DNA of 64,000 nucleotides from contig MU619354.1 in NCBI GenBank assembly GCA_025201805.1, positions 1-64,000 of the forward strand. The letters are read 5' to 3'. The translations under genes and the position numbers were made by a program. This stretch comes from Parasitella parasitica (lineage: Eukaryota > Mucoromycota > Mucoromycetes > Mucorales > Mucoraceae). Position 1 is the first letter of the stretch. The number at the start of each line of letters is the position of its first letter. The notes below the pieces were generated by a model that worked only from the letters and a program-made list of their open reading frames with translations, was not told where the DNA came from and did not search any database. Below are positions 45,921 to 56,275 of the stretch, in pieces.

Positions 45921-47508
45921 TTATTTCCTGAAAGATCAATACTATTTCTCTTGAAAACCCTACTGTACACACTAATAATAACCTTTTTTCTACATAGATG
46001 TTCTTTGTAAAGACACTTGGCCAGTTTAATATATTATTATCTCATCGCATACAGTAATTTTGAAATCATCGTAGATTCCACCATTTTTACATTTCATCTT
46101 GATTTCTGTTTATTGTTTCGAGTTGACAGATATACAAGGTAGGCTTGGATGAATCAATGTGCACCAAATATTCTTCTCTCTAGTAGTTTTATATGGTGAA
46201 TTCGGTATTAATACTATACATCATTGAATGTACATGATAAATTTCAACGTGGAATAATACATTTAAGTTTTGAATATATCGTTGATTGCAATATTTCATT
46301 CACTTCCAAAGGTTACAACAATCAAGTTGGACATTTTTCAAATACTTTTATTATGGTTTAGAGGAATGGTAATCAGAAAAATTCTATTTTTTGTATTAGG
46401 GCATATTGTATTAGCTAAAATTTTAGTAATTCATTGGTATATACACCTTGTTTTTTTTTATGAATTTGCATGGTAAACCCAAACATTATGTATCTGCTTT
46501 AACATGTTCGAAAACTAGAAAAAGTCCAGTTACTTTCTTAGAAACGCAGCACAATTTCTTTGAAGTTATACATTAAAGACGCTCATAACATGCCGTAGGA
46601 GGTAAAATCTTGCAGTTGTGTAGTATGTAGTTTTATATTAAAATAACGTTTTTAACCCTCTTTACGATTATAATTAGGGGTTTTTTTTAGACGTAATAAG
46701 ATCTGTATACGGTTTGGTTTCAGTCTTTCCACAATCTTTTTCTAGATGTAAGGTTTTAAATGCATATTTTTGTGATGAACAGGACATATGTTTTATATGG
46801 TATATATGCCACACGTATATACAGATGTCCATACGAAATATGTGGTTCTAGACATGATAATCTAGCTTTTTTTTTTTATTTAAAATATGTTGCTCCACTC
46901 ATATCAATGTAGTATTTAGTAATGTAAAATATGCGGTGAAATTGCCAAATTCACGTCAAGGTCATAAACCACATTTTTTCCTTATTTTCCTTATAAAAAT
47001 TTGTAGTTAAATGACAACATTCATGTGGCTCTAGACACAACAAATGGGCCATAGTGAAATGAACACAGTCAAACTAGCCGATGTGTATTCTATTCATACC
47101 ATCCAAACAAAGATGACACATCAAAAGATAAAGACTCATTTAAAGCATAGACTGTTGCTTCGCTTTAATTCTATGCTCGTTTGAAAAGAAATCCACTTAA
47201 TGTCGGCATATGACATATTTGCTTTATTTACATGTAAGTTTTACATTTTTTTATTGAAATTTCAACGTTAATAAAGTATAATAATCCAAACTTTAAAACG
47301 GTCTTAACGATCAAGTTATAATATTCGAAAAATTGGTAGTAGAATAGTTGGGATTGATTGAGGTTCCTGACGAAGAAATGATCTGTTTCAGTCAATAAAG
47401 AACTACCACTTTTTACTATTTGTCCTGAAAACAAAATTAAATCAATATTTTCTGCTCTTACCATGCCAACAAGATAAATGTGTTCTCAGTGAATAATGAT
47501 AAAAGTCA
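45921..47508. other. Gene-free AT-rich region
   Basis: About 1.6 kb with homopolymer runs and no recognisable gene. Open frames at 46270-46476 and 47228-47464 have low-complexity hydrophobic translations and look spurious. Confidence 0.5.
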
Positions 47509-48024
47509 TTAGGCAAAAAGAAAAAAAATCATAGTATCGTATCCCTCTTCTTCATTTGCAGATTTTCTAAATGTAACTGAGTCTTTCTTATCATCAAGTC
47601 CCGAATCAGGGAAGCTTCTACAGTATTTCCAGTGTTCTTTGAAAGTAGCCAGGGCTGGTGGCCAGAAATCGTCTTCTGATATAATTTTATTAAGATGTCT
47701 TACTAGCAATTGCTTCCTCCCTACATTTATGAATGCTGTTGTAAATACTCTTTCTGTGAACTTGGCGGTACTTGGAAAAGCATCAGTCAGACAGATAATC
47801 ACATCTGATGGCTTGGTAGAGTCAGTGAGCATATCACCAACCATATCGTGTTGCTTTCTACCCTTAGCAGAAAAGGGAAAAACCAATAAAAAACCTTTAG
47901 TATTGATGAACGAGTAACAGAAAAAAAAAGGTATGAATAATTTTATAGGGAAAGAACGGAGGCTGCTCTTTACAAATCTTCCTTTGTGAATAAATTTAGA
48001 ATGTGATCTTATGATCGAATTCAA
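47509..48024 (-). CDS. Hypothetical protein, possibly partial
   Basis: 171 codons open. The part from about residue 40 has ordinary protein composition: FSAKGRKQHDMVGDMLTDST, then KPSDVIICLTDAFPSTAKFT, ERVFTTAFINVGRKQLLVRH, and DDFWPPALATFKEHWKYCRS. The first 35 residues (SLRSFPIKLFIPFFFCYSFI) look like translated intron or leader, so the true 5' exon is probably elsewhere. I recognise no family. It may be a piece of a retroelement or an unannotated lineage-specific gene. Confidence 0.4.
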   Translation of the reverse strand: MNSIIRSHSKFIHKGRFVKSSLRSFPIKLFIPFFFCYSFINTKGFLLVFPFSAKGRKQHDMVGDMLTDSTKPSDVIICLTDAFPSTAKFTERVFTTAFINVGRKQLLVRHLNKIISEDDFWPPALATFKEHWKYCRSFPDSGLDDKKDSVTFRKSANEEEGYDTMIFFLFA

Positions 48025-48437
48025 CTAAAAACTTAAATGATTGCACCATAATTTATCAATGTCCAGCAGATAATCATACAAGTTTGCATATCCATAAAAA
48101 TTAGCAATCATCTTTCTCAGAAGTAAGGGGTTGATGCAATGGATGAGGTGGTAGTAAAGCGTGTCCCTCTCTTTTTCTTTCTTGATGGCCATGTTTATTA
48201 TTAGAACGATTGGCAGTGTTTTACAACACTGAAAAAAGTTTGAATGTTCTAACCAATAAATACCTAGTTCTAGATATGAGCAATAGCTGGTTAACCAATC
48301 AGTCGATGCAACATTTTTGACAAAAAAAAAAACTATAAAAATCGATGGATAGCCGCATCTCCTTTCGTGTTTTCTTTAAAACTTTTTCAACTTTTTTAAA
48401 CATCTATCCAATTCTTTGTATCGTTCCACTGTTTAAA

Positions 48438-48452
48438 ATGGTTGCCTTTTAA
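48438..48452 (+). promoter_or_regulatory. uORF1 of the Gcn4-like bZIP gene (4 codons)
   Basis: ATG GTT GCC TTT TAA encodes MVAF. It lies 238 nt upstream of the main ATG, in the presumed leader, like the short first uORF of cpc-1/GCN4 mRNAs. Confidence 0.6.
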
Positions 48453-48535
48453 TTCTCTTATCGTGTCCCCCCTCTCTTGTTTGAATCAATTTTATATCTT
48501 GTTAAATATTGATTAATTTGTTAAATTTGTTAAAT

Positions 48536-48670
48536 ATGCTTTTTGATTGCCCCCCAAAAATGCTGCTCTTCAACCGTCGTCCCAGCAAGCCTTTTTTCTC
48601 ATATACTACAGACGAACCCTCTACCTGCAACAGAAAAAAAACTAACTCAAGTCCCAACTACCCAATCTGA
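48536..48670 (+). promoter_or_regulatory. uORF2 of the Gcn4-like bZIP gene (44 codons)
   Basis: The frame starts at ATG 48536, has a second in-frame ATG at 48560 and stops at 48670, 20 nt before the main ATG and in a different frame. It would block simple scanning to the main start, as the long second uORF (about 41 codons) does in Neurospora cpc-1. Confidence 0.6.
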
Positions 48671-48690
48671 AAATAGAAACCAAGAAAACC

Positions 48691-49470
48691 ATGAATACAC
48701 CATTCAACCCCAACATCTTTGCTGGTGGCTACACCAGCCCCATCACTCCCATGCCTCAGCAAGATCAAGCATTTGCCCAAGTCTTCAACTCTACTAACTC
48801 CAATTCCCCTTGTATGGATGATTGGTTTGCGCCAATTCCTTCCAACCCAAATGACCTTTTCTTGAAACATTCTGACTCTTTCCAAGACATCCTTCAGTTG
48901 CTGCCTATCTCGCCTCCTCTGACTGCAAGTCCAGTATCCGATCAAGACAACGAGGCAGCTTCTGCTGAAGCTTTGGTGGCTCTTTTCCCTGACATCTTGA
49001 ACACCGCCAACGCTACTCGAGTTTCTTCGCCAAAGCCAGTTCAAGTGCAGACACAACAGCCTCGTCGCTTAGCGCCTGTCGCACCAAAACCTGCTCCTGT
49101 TGCTATTCTGCCCAAAACGGATATTCCCATTGCTCCTCGTCCTGGCGGAACCCTCTATACGCCCAGCATGAATACTATGAAGCGTAAGATCCAGAACCAA
49201 CAAGACAGTGATGAAGCTGCTCAAAAGCGCCAAAAGAATACCGATGCTGCTCGTCGTTCTCGTCTCAAGAAAATCGTTAAAATGGAAACATTGGAGAAGC
49301 AAGTTACAGAGTTAGAGAGTGATAATTCCCGACTCACGACCCGTGTTGCCGTGCTCGAGTCGGAAAAAAGTGCGCTTCTGTCTAAAGACAAAAGTCTCGA
49401 AGATCGTATCCGTGTCCTTGAAACTCAATTAGCGGAAGCACATAGAGCGCTTACATCTAAATCTCATTAG
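48691..49470 (+). CDS. Gcn4/CpcA-like bZIP transcription factor
   Basis: 259 residues, intronless. The C-terminal bZIP begins near residue 172: KRQKNTDAARRSRLKKIVKM (basic region with the N-x7-R signature and the NTDAARRSR block typical of Gcn4), then a leucine zipper with L at heptad positions (METLEKQVTELESDNSRLTT). The N-terminal part is acidic/Pro-rich with hydrophobic clusters (DSFQDILQLLPISPP, AEALVALFPDIL) suited to activation. Gcn4/CpcA activates amino-acid biosynthesis under starvation and is controlled by uORFs, and two uORFs precede this gene. Jun-like AP-1 roles are an alternative reading. Confidence 0.88.
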   Translation: MNTPFNPNIFAGGYTSPITPMPQQDQAFAQVFNSTNSNSPCMDDWFAPIPSNPNDLFLKHSDSFQDILQLLPISPPLTASPVSDQDNEAASAEALVALFPDILNTANATRVSSPKPVQVQTQQPRRLAPVAPKPAPVAILPKTDIPIAPRPGGTLYTPSMNTMKRKIQNQQDSDEAAQKRQKNTDAARRSRLKKIVKMETLEKQVTELESDNSRLTTRVAVLESEKSALLSKDKSLEDRIRVLETQLAEAHRALTSKSH

Positions 49471-49596
49471 TTATTTTTGTTTTAATCAATGCAATAAAAT
49501 AATCAAGGCCATTCAAAATAGCCTTGCAGTATAAGAAACATATGTCTCTATTTCATTATTACTTATGATGTTCGTGTTTTATTACTGCAATGCACA

Positions 49597-51257
49597 TTAT
49601 ACATCCACAAACCCTTCGACGAACTCGTAGATTGAATCAAGTGTACTTTGTTCGATCTGCTCATCTTCCAAAGGAGGTTTTCTTGCATAGCATGCAAACC
49701 AATCCAGATAAGACTTATTCTGTTCACATTCATCAATAATGCTGTCGATTAGGCTTCTGCTTAATGGCAGCTCTTGCTCTTGTTTGCTTTCTACGGACTG
49801 CAGCAGCGATTTGAAATTCATACCATGCAAATTACCAATTTGCCCACCTCCCCAGCCACCAATGGGTAGAGTAGCGTGTTCCTGACAGATATCAATAAAA
49901 TTTCCAACAAAAGACCTTGCTGGATCTTGTAGAGCAACCATCAAAAGACTGAAAATAGGGTGATTTGTGCTTGATTCATGATGGGAATTGATTGAAAATG
50001 AGGCGTTGCCTGAATGCAGTATGTGCTTCACTATGAATATAATAAGTACAGTATGCGTTGCTCAGTGTATATTGATACTTACAGTCAATGTTGATAGCTT
50101 TATTCGACACTGGTCCAGCATGTCGAACAGTATAATTTGTATCTACGATTTCAAAATAGCCACCAGGCTTCATTATCCTTGATATTTCAGACATCAGTTG
50201 CGACAGCTCTTCTGGCGAAAAATAATAGATCATCATTCGCATATGCACATAGTCAAATTCGCTGTCTGGATACGGTAACCCTTCAAGAACATCATGCAGT
50301 CGAAAGTGAGAGTTGTTGGGCTTGATATGATTCGGAAACAACGGGCAATCATCGATTCCGTAAAACTCTGTTTGCACATTTATATCTAGTTAGCACTGAA
50401 TTGTTGAACATTTGGATATTAAAATTACCTGCATTTGGAAATTCTGTTGCCATTTCAAGTATCCTAAAATAAAATTAAGCTATCAGTATATTTCTCATGA
50501 TTTTAACATTCAAAACGTTACCAAGTGCCTGATCCACAACCTATATCTAATACTTTAGTCTTGGTGTTTGAGTTTTCCAACATATTGTACACAGGGGCCG
50601 TGAAATTGCCTTGAAAAGTAGCTTTTAAAATATAATGCTACGTTTTTAAAAGCCTTAAATACATGTATGCTTGTCTAGACACATCAACTGCTCATATAAA
50701 TATATATATACCATTGTCATTAATCGATCCGATTCATCATCATCACAAGGTAGCATGAAATTTTGAGTGCCATGACCCTTCCAATATCGTCTATTGTGTA
50801 AAATAACGTATTCGAATGCATCAGCGACAAGGTCTGTTTTAGATGTTTTAATAGACATATTTTCTAGTTGAACAGTTGTGCTTGCAATAGATGATGCTGT
50901 AAAAGAGTCTTTAGGAGAGGCTGCCCCTTTCTTTTCTCGAGAATGCTGTGAAGATGAAGGGTATAAAGAAGAGTTCTTATTTGTGGATGCTGCTTTGATG
51001 GATGATTTTGAAGAAGAGTTTGAATGTATAGATCTGGCAGGCTGGGCAGTAGTTGCTGCTATTTCGAAAAAATTGATATTACCAGCGGGTCGATTTGGCT
51101 TTTGTGCATAGTGATGTGGTAATGGAGCAGCCATTTGAGTATCAAAGAATGAAGAAGCATACGGCTGAGGTTTTTTTGCTTTAGCGACTGTAGGATAACT
51201 TGTAGCTGTAGTATTCTGAGAATCTTTCGATGCCGACCTTGATTGTTCATTCCCCAT
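49597..51257 (-). CDS. Class I SAM-dependent methyltransferase with disordered N-terminus
   Basis: A multi-exon gene (about five exons). The start MGNEQSRSASKD has Gly at position 2 (possible myristoylation) and is followed by about 130 disordered Ser-rich residues. The enzyme region starts at NRRYWKGHGTQNFMLPCDDD, a hallmark of the Mucoromycota methyltransferases I recall (NRRY...LP.DDDE.DR). Motif I is VLDIGCGSGTW, split by an intron near 50521. Then EFYGIDDCPLFP, FDYVHMRMMIYYFSPEEL and the post-I motif IMKPGGYFEIVDT complete a Rossmann fold of the Methyltransf_25 type. The substrate is unknown. The last exon (from about 50027) gives a helical cap ending at FVEGFVDV. Confidence 0.88.
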
Positions 51258-52447
51258 AATGATTTATATATGGATTCGAATATTTGGTTAAATTGAAGCA
51301 ATGTGAAGAGAAAAACGGAAAGAAAGGTTAATTAACAGCTACTTTTTCTTTTTGCCAGAAAATATCTGAGAAATACATTAGTAGTATGGACCTGCTGCTG
51401 CTGCTCACTTCCAATCAAAAATCTAGTGTTTCTGATGACTCCTATCAGTGTGTAACTCTTTTCTTTTTATGTAGCTGATCGTATTTATCTGAAGAACTGT
51501 GAATATACAGTTTTACAATACACTGTCTTCACAAATACGCTTTATTAAAGTCATTTTCTACGGCATTTCTATGTAAATTTAAATCTAATGCACATGTAAT
51601 TAAAATTGACTGTTCGGGAGTCATTTCTTTTGCAATTATACCATTATACTATCATGACTAACATCTGCCATTTGTTGTTCATTAATCTTTATCCGACACT
51701 TCGCTTTTAACACTGAAATTAATCTTAACTTTATCAGTCCAAGTGCTACTTGAGAATAAATAACCTTTTGTAAATATAAACACCTAAATTCGTTCATCTT
51801 CTTACAATGAATTCCTAACCAAAAAAAAATCCTGGAATTTTGACAGAATTTGCAAATCTCCCAACTAGATTTCAATCGAGACATCTTAAAAGTTACAGCC
51901 ACAAATTAAAGTAATGACCAATAACTGTACCTCGCTTACCTTAATTGACAGCTGGCGCGGTAGCTCCTCCAACCTTTCTCTTCTTAGAAGGCTCGGTTCT
52001 TTTTCGACGTCTAGCGCTAATCTTTACCGTTAACCATAACTGTACTACTGTTCATGACATCTTGACATCTTGACACACATCATGAGTTTATATCTTTCAG
52101 CTTCTGAGTTTCTTTATCGTCAGAGGTTATTAAATTCTAGATGTAATTTAATTGATGTGCTGGGGGGCTCTATATTAAAATATTCTAATATTAACTCAGT
52201 ATTACACATGAGGTAATGTCTGTGCAGTTCTGAACTACAATTATTATTGGCTAAGAATAACTTTTACTCTTTTAAGATACAAGCTGTAAAGACAGGTATG
52301 TAGCTATTAAGCTATTAAACGTAGAGATTAGGTCAGCCTATTTGGACCGACTATAAACAAAGATTTCTGAATGGATGAGGGGTTGATTTTATGAAAATTC
52401 GTGGATTATTGAAGAATTGAGAACCAACGCGAGTATATTATTTTCAT
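51258..52447. other. Intergenic region with a possible orphan exon
   Basis: About 1.2 kb, mostly AT-rich. On the minus strand at about 51942-52040 an open segment ends LTVKISARRRKRTEPSKKRK, then VGGATAPAVN and a stop, strongly like a C-terminal nuclear-localisation tail. It could be the last exon of the hypothetical gene at 52448-52963, since phase 0 fits a donor near 52490 and an acceptor near 52037, but that would need an intron of about 450 nt, unlike others here. Confidence 0.35.
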
Positions 52448-52963
52448 CTAACTTATTTTGATTACTATCATTACCTTCAAATTTACGTTTAAATTTTTCG
52501 AACTTTCACCAAGCCATGCCTCACGCAAGCACCTGTCTAGATATAACGTATTTGTATCCATCAGCAAGCCTTTTATATAGGGTGCAGGCACAGAAACTAT
52601 TTGTCGTGCTAAATGCGATTGGAATACACCCGGTTTGTGCTTCAGAGATGGAATCATTAGTCGATCAAGAGCCGATAACTTCATGATGCGTGGTGTTGCC
52701 TTGGGTGAGATACCTGCTATTGTATCATCATATAAAGCTGGTTGCTTAAAGTACGTTAGTCCTATATAACCATTAGCTTTTAATAATACAGAACTTACTG
52801 AAGACATTTTTGGTAAAGAAGAAGCTGAGGGCCTCTTAAGGTGTGCTGTGCAGTCTAATTCGGATAAAGACATGCAGAATGACTTGATTACCAGCAAAAG
52901 ATAGGTGAAGTGTTCGTTGATCACCGACTCTGCTTTGATAACTAACAACAAATATAAGGTCAA
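52448..52963 (-). CDS. Hypothetical protein, possibly partial or relic
   Basis: 171 open codons. The likely coding part starts MSLSELDCTAHLKRPSASSL (after about 30 low-complexity residues) and includes LKANGYIGLTYFKQPALYDD, RIMKLSALDRLMIPSLKHKP and LYLDRCLREAWLGESSKN. A GTAAAT donor follows at about 52490, so more exons may lie downstream. I recognise no family. Confidence 0.4.
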   Translation of the reverse strand: MTLYLLLVIKAESVINEHFTYLLLVIKSFCMSLSELDCTAHLKRPSASSLPKMSSVSSVLLKANGYIGLTYFKQPALYDDTIAGISPKATPRIMKLSALDRLMIPSLKHKPGVFQSHLARQIVSVPAPYIKGLLMDTNTLYLDRCLREAWLGESSKNLNVNLKVMIVIKIS

Positions 52964-53691
52964 AACTGATCAAGAAATGTATTATTTATTGTTATTTTGC
53001 CATTCTAGCATTTTCACCAAATCATTGCTAATATCAATGCTAACGCCAGAGATGTTAATGGAAGTCGGGCTGATATCTCTTTAATGAGTATTTGATATGG
53101 CTCGCACTCTTGGCCATGATAACAGTGATCAATTTAGTATCACTCGTGAGAATTTTGGCTGATCCATATTCTTATAAACGATATCTCGAAAGCACATCAG
53201 GAATCAATTGCTGCTTGATTATGAATAGTGAATCGTTTTTCAAAAGGTTCATTGAATTTTATTCGTCGTCTATTGTATCGATTAGATAACTCTGTTGAAC
53301 ATTTTAGTATTTTTTTTTACTTGTGGGAGTAAACATACAATGATACCTGACCAATTATCATAAAAAATGATTTCCAAGAAGAGCGAATGCGGTGTAACAG
53401 ATCTCTATTAGAAACTGTTCAGCACATTTGTTAATTTCAACTGGCTGACCATGACACCGAGGATAAGAGGCGGATGTCAAAAAGTATGTGCATGTGCATA
53501 CGCCCAAGATGGTGCATACACATGGATTTTATAGTACTAGCCTGCCCATAACGATATGTGGTAAATTGATGTGCATGTGCTATATTTTGACTGCAAATGT
53601 ATACAATAGCACAAGCATACTACAGAAAGCTGGTGGTCAAAGATACAAATGTTGAAAACTCCCGTTTATTGTCTATACTATAGGAACATCT
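52964..53691. other. Intergenic region
   Basis: About 730 bp. Contains an alternating purine-pyrimidine run GTATGTGCATGTGCATAC (53484-53501) with an echo GATGTGCATGTGCTA near 53567. No gene. Confidence 0.45.
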
Positions 53692-55087
53692 CTAATTTTC
53701 ATGCAACTTCCATTCGTAAACTTCAACTGTATAATCTAAAAGACCTAATACAAGCTCATCTTGACCATCTGCATTTATGTCGCCCAAAGTAATTGCGTGC
53801 GGCCAATCTGAGGTACGGATATGTGAAATTTGCTGTAGAGTACCAGGTCAGCATGACTGTATATTCAAAACCATCATTCAAGATGCTTTACCTTTCCGTT
53901 TTGATAGACCAACACCTCGTTAGAATGGCCGGTGCAAAGAATCATATCCGTTTCACTCTCTTCTAATGTTGATGGACGAAATCGCATGATTCGCTCAAGA
54001 CAAAACCCTATCCTGAACCATCGAAAGATCTATCGCAAGTTTGTTGGCCATTTTGACCATGATCCTTGTGTTCTGCTGCATTTACCTCGAAATCTATCAT
54101 AATATATACACATCCGTCCTTTCCAGCCAACAGCACTTGCTGAAAGTCTAATTTATGTGGCTCGGTGCTCTTTTTGTGGCTATTAGGAACAAAGCGTCTC
54201 AAATCGTTCGAGTTCAAAAAATTCCCTGCACAAAGCTGTCTTTTTGTCAAAACAAAAAAAAAAAAAGGAAAATGCTCTTACATCAAGTACCTACTGAGTG
54301 AATTACACTTGGTGATCTTATTGATTGTATTCTCTCTCCATTCTGTATGAAATGCACCAAGGGCCAACCATCGCACACTAAAAGACATGCCATATTCATT
54401 CCAAACCTATCCTTTAATACTGTTGAAAGTGTGCAACGAATTGATGGTGATTTACGTCCTGTCTGAAATCAAATAAAAAGCCATTAGGGGTTTGTTGTTT
54501 GAAAGAAGTCGTATCATTATCTTACCACACCCAATGTTGCTAGCTTTGCTGATTCTTCTGATATGTTCATCTTCCATAAAGCCTCATGCTGCTGAAAACT
54601 CGTCAGATTACCATTGATATCGCCTGCAATAATCTCACATCCTCCTGCCAAGTCGCTGTGGATATTCAGATCTGTAATTGCAGATCCAAAATCCCGCTTA
54701 CTCAGAATCTGTTGTCGAGAAAATAATGTAACAATACCATCGCAATCGCCAACAGCAAGATCCAAAGCTCCAAATCCAGTTAAATCATGTAATAAAATCG
54801 ATTGAATTGAACCTCCCTTGGTTTCTAAAAGTCCTTCTACAGGCTACATTATCAGCGTATAGTCCTTTATTAGCAACTCATCACCGTTTATTTTATGTAC
54901 TTATTGTTACCTTTGTCTGGTTTAGGATAAGGACGCGTCCAGCTGTTGTGCCAATTAAAATATCATTTTCTTCACTGAGTTCCTCTAGAAATGGCTTTCC
55001 AACAGCTAAACAGTTGATTGAATCAGATAGCTTATTCACCCATAGCTTTCGAAACTCCAATTTAAACTTATTTCCTTGTGAGTCCAT
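53692..55087 (-). CDS. FG-GAP/beta-propeller protein, ITFG2-like
   Basis: A multi-exon gene of about 390 residues. I took the start MDSQGNKFKLEFRKLWVNKL. Propeller blades show FG-GAP-style D-x-x-G-D-x-x-x-x-L-V-x-G patterns: ENDILIGTTAGRVLILNQTK, DLTGFGALDLAVGDCDGIVT, CEIIAGDINGNLTSFQ, HKLDFQQVLLAGKDGCVYIM and, at the C-terminus, GDINADGQDELVLGLLDYTV. Introns near 54845-54911, 53975-54085 and 53830-53890 rejoin in frame. Human ITFG2, with similar repeats (GD-x-D-GDG-ELV-G), belongs to the KICSTOR complex that tethers GATOR1 for TORC1 control. The fungal assignment is by resemblance, and kaptin-like or other propellers are alternatives. A further 5' exon is possible. Confidence 0.68.
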
Positions 55088-55496
55088 ATAAATATGATAA
55101 CATACGAAGACAGAAGAGTCATCAACCGTGACACATTCAAAGCAAAGTTCTGAATGAATTGCTTTGAACTACCGATACTAGAAAACATTTTGATAGGATT
55201 TGAAAATCTATCACAGGTCAAGCAATGCCAAGGTCTTGAATGATGTGATTTCATGCCAATAGTGGTAGATCTCTTGTTCTGAGAGTAAAGTTCAGCGCTC
55301 TACTACCAGATCTATGTACAGGACACCGAAATCCCTAATGAACCAGGAACAAGTGTCAGCATTGTCCAGGAGAAATTTTAGCCATTTTTGTTAACCTTAA
55401 ATAAAATATGGAGTGGCTTAACCATTGACATTGTGAAATAGATTTTTTATCAATATTTTTTATTGTTTCAACTTTCTCATTATACTTTAAATCGAT
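55088..55496. promoter_or_regulatory. Divergent promoter, ITFG2-like / LYAR-like
   Basis: About 410 bp between the two starts. A frame at 55036-55254 (minus) could be an upstream coding exon of the ITFG2-like gene but shows no domain. Confidence 0.4.
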
Positions 55497-56275
55497 ATGG
55501 TCAGGTAAGGCTGCGTCAATATCCAGTAATGCCTATGTTTTTTTTAATCAGCCGAATATTGCTAGTTTTCAATGTGATGGTTGTGGCGATGTCGTCAAGA
55601 AACCCAAGTTAAATCAACATGGCAATCGCTGTTTTGCTACTTTCACCTGTATTGATTGCTCTACAACTTTTCAAGGCACATCTTATCAATCACACAACTC
55701 TTGTATGACTGAAGCAGAGAAATTTCAAAAACATATCTACCAAGCCAAAGTGAGATTGATAGTGTTTCTTTAGAAAAAAAGGTAGTTGATGTTTTATTTT
55801 TTTTAATACAGAATGCTCCTACAGCACCTGTCAAGAAGAAGTCTGATCCCAAGCAAGCAGCTCCTTCTACTAGCAAGCCGATTTCTATTATTGATCAATT
55901 GAATGAAAAAAAAAGGAAAAACGATAGCAAAGAGGAAGAAAGAGTGAAGCCCAAGTCTAAAAAGACAAAGAACAGCAATTTATCAGCATGGAGTCCTGAT
56001 GAACTTGACAAGGACGAATCCAAGAATTTAACAAATGCACTGAAGCATATATTAAAGGGAAACGTAAGTAAATTTTGTGTGTTTTTAGAGGGATTTCAGT
56101 ATTTTTTAATTCGTCTAAATAGAAATCATTACCATTGAAAGATGTCCGTAAAAAGACGATTGAATTAATCGAAAAGCACCCTAAATTCGAGAAATCAGAA
56201 AAATCTGAATTGAAGAAGAACTTCGACAAGCAGTTTAGTTTGACATTGAAAGACGACATCATTACATTTTCATAA
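55497..56275 (+). CDS. LYAR-type C2HC zinc-finger protein
   Basis: Three introns are inferred. The first exon is tiny (55497-55504, MVS). The acceptor at 55565 restores MVSFQCDGCGDVVKKPKLNQ, then HGNRCFATFTCIDCSTTFQG and SYQSHNSCMTEAEKFQ, i.e. the tandem C2HC fingers that define the LYAR family. A basic middle follows (KKKSDPKQAAPSTSKP, KKRKNDSKEEERVKPKSKKT), then a C-terminal helical domain (LPLKDVRKKTIELIEKHPKF). About 200-220 residues in all. LYAR proteins act in the nucleolus in rRNA processing. Confidence 0.92.

Larger units (their letters stand above)
48025..48690 (+). promoter_or_regulatory. Promoter and long leader of the bZIP gene
   Basis: About 670 bp upstream of the bZIP start. 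The pyrimidine-rich stretch at 48360-48430 (TTTTCTTTAAAACTTTTTC) probably marks the transcription start region. The leader then contains the two uORFs listed separately. Confidence 0.5.

Noticed and set aside
46270-46476. 68-codon hydrophobic plus-strand frame
   Set aside because: AT-rich DNA yields I/L/F-rich translation by chance. No signal, neighbours or domain to support a membrane peptide.
53484-53501. Regulatory palindrome GTATGTGCATGTGCATAC
   Set aside because: Not a true palindrome (arms do not pair fully). Probably a simple TG/CA-type run.
55036-55254. 72-codon minus-strand frame as a 5' exon of the ITFG2-like gene
   Set aside because: No clean splice donor to the next exon and no propeller-like sequence. 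Kept out of the CDS.
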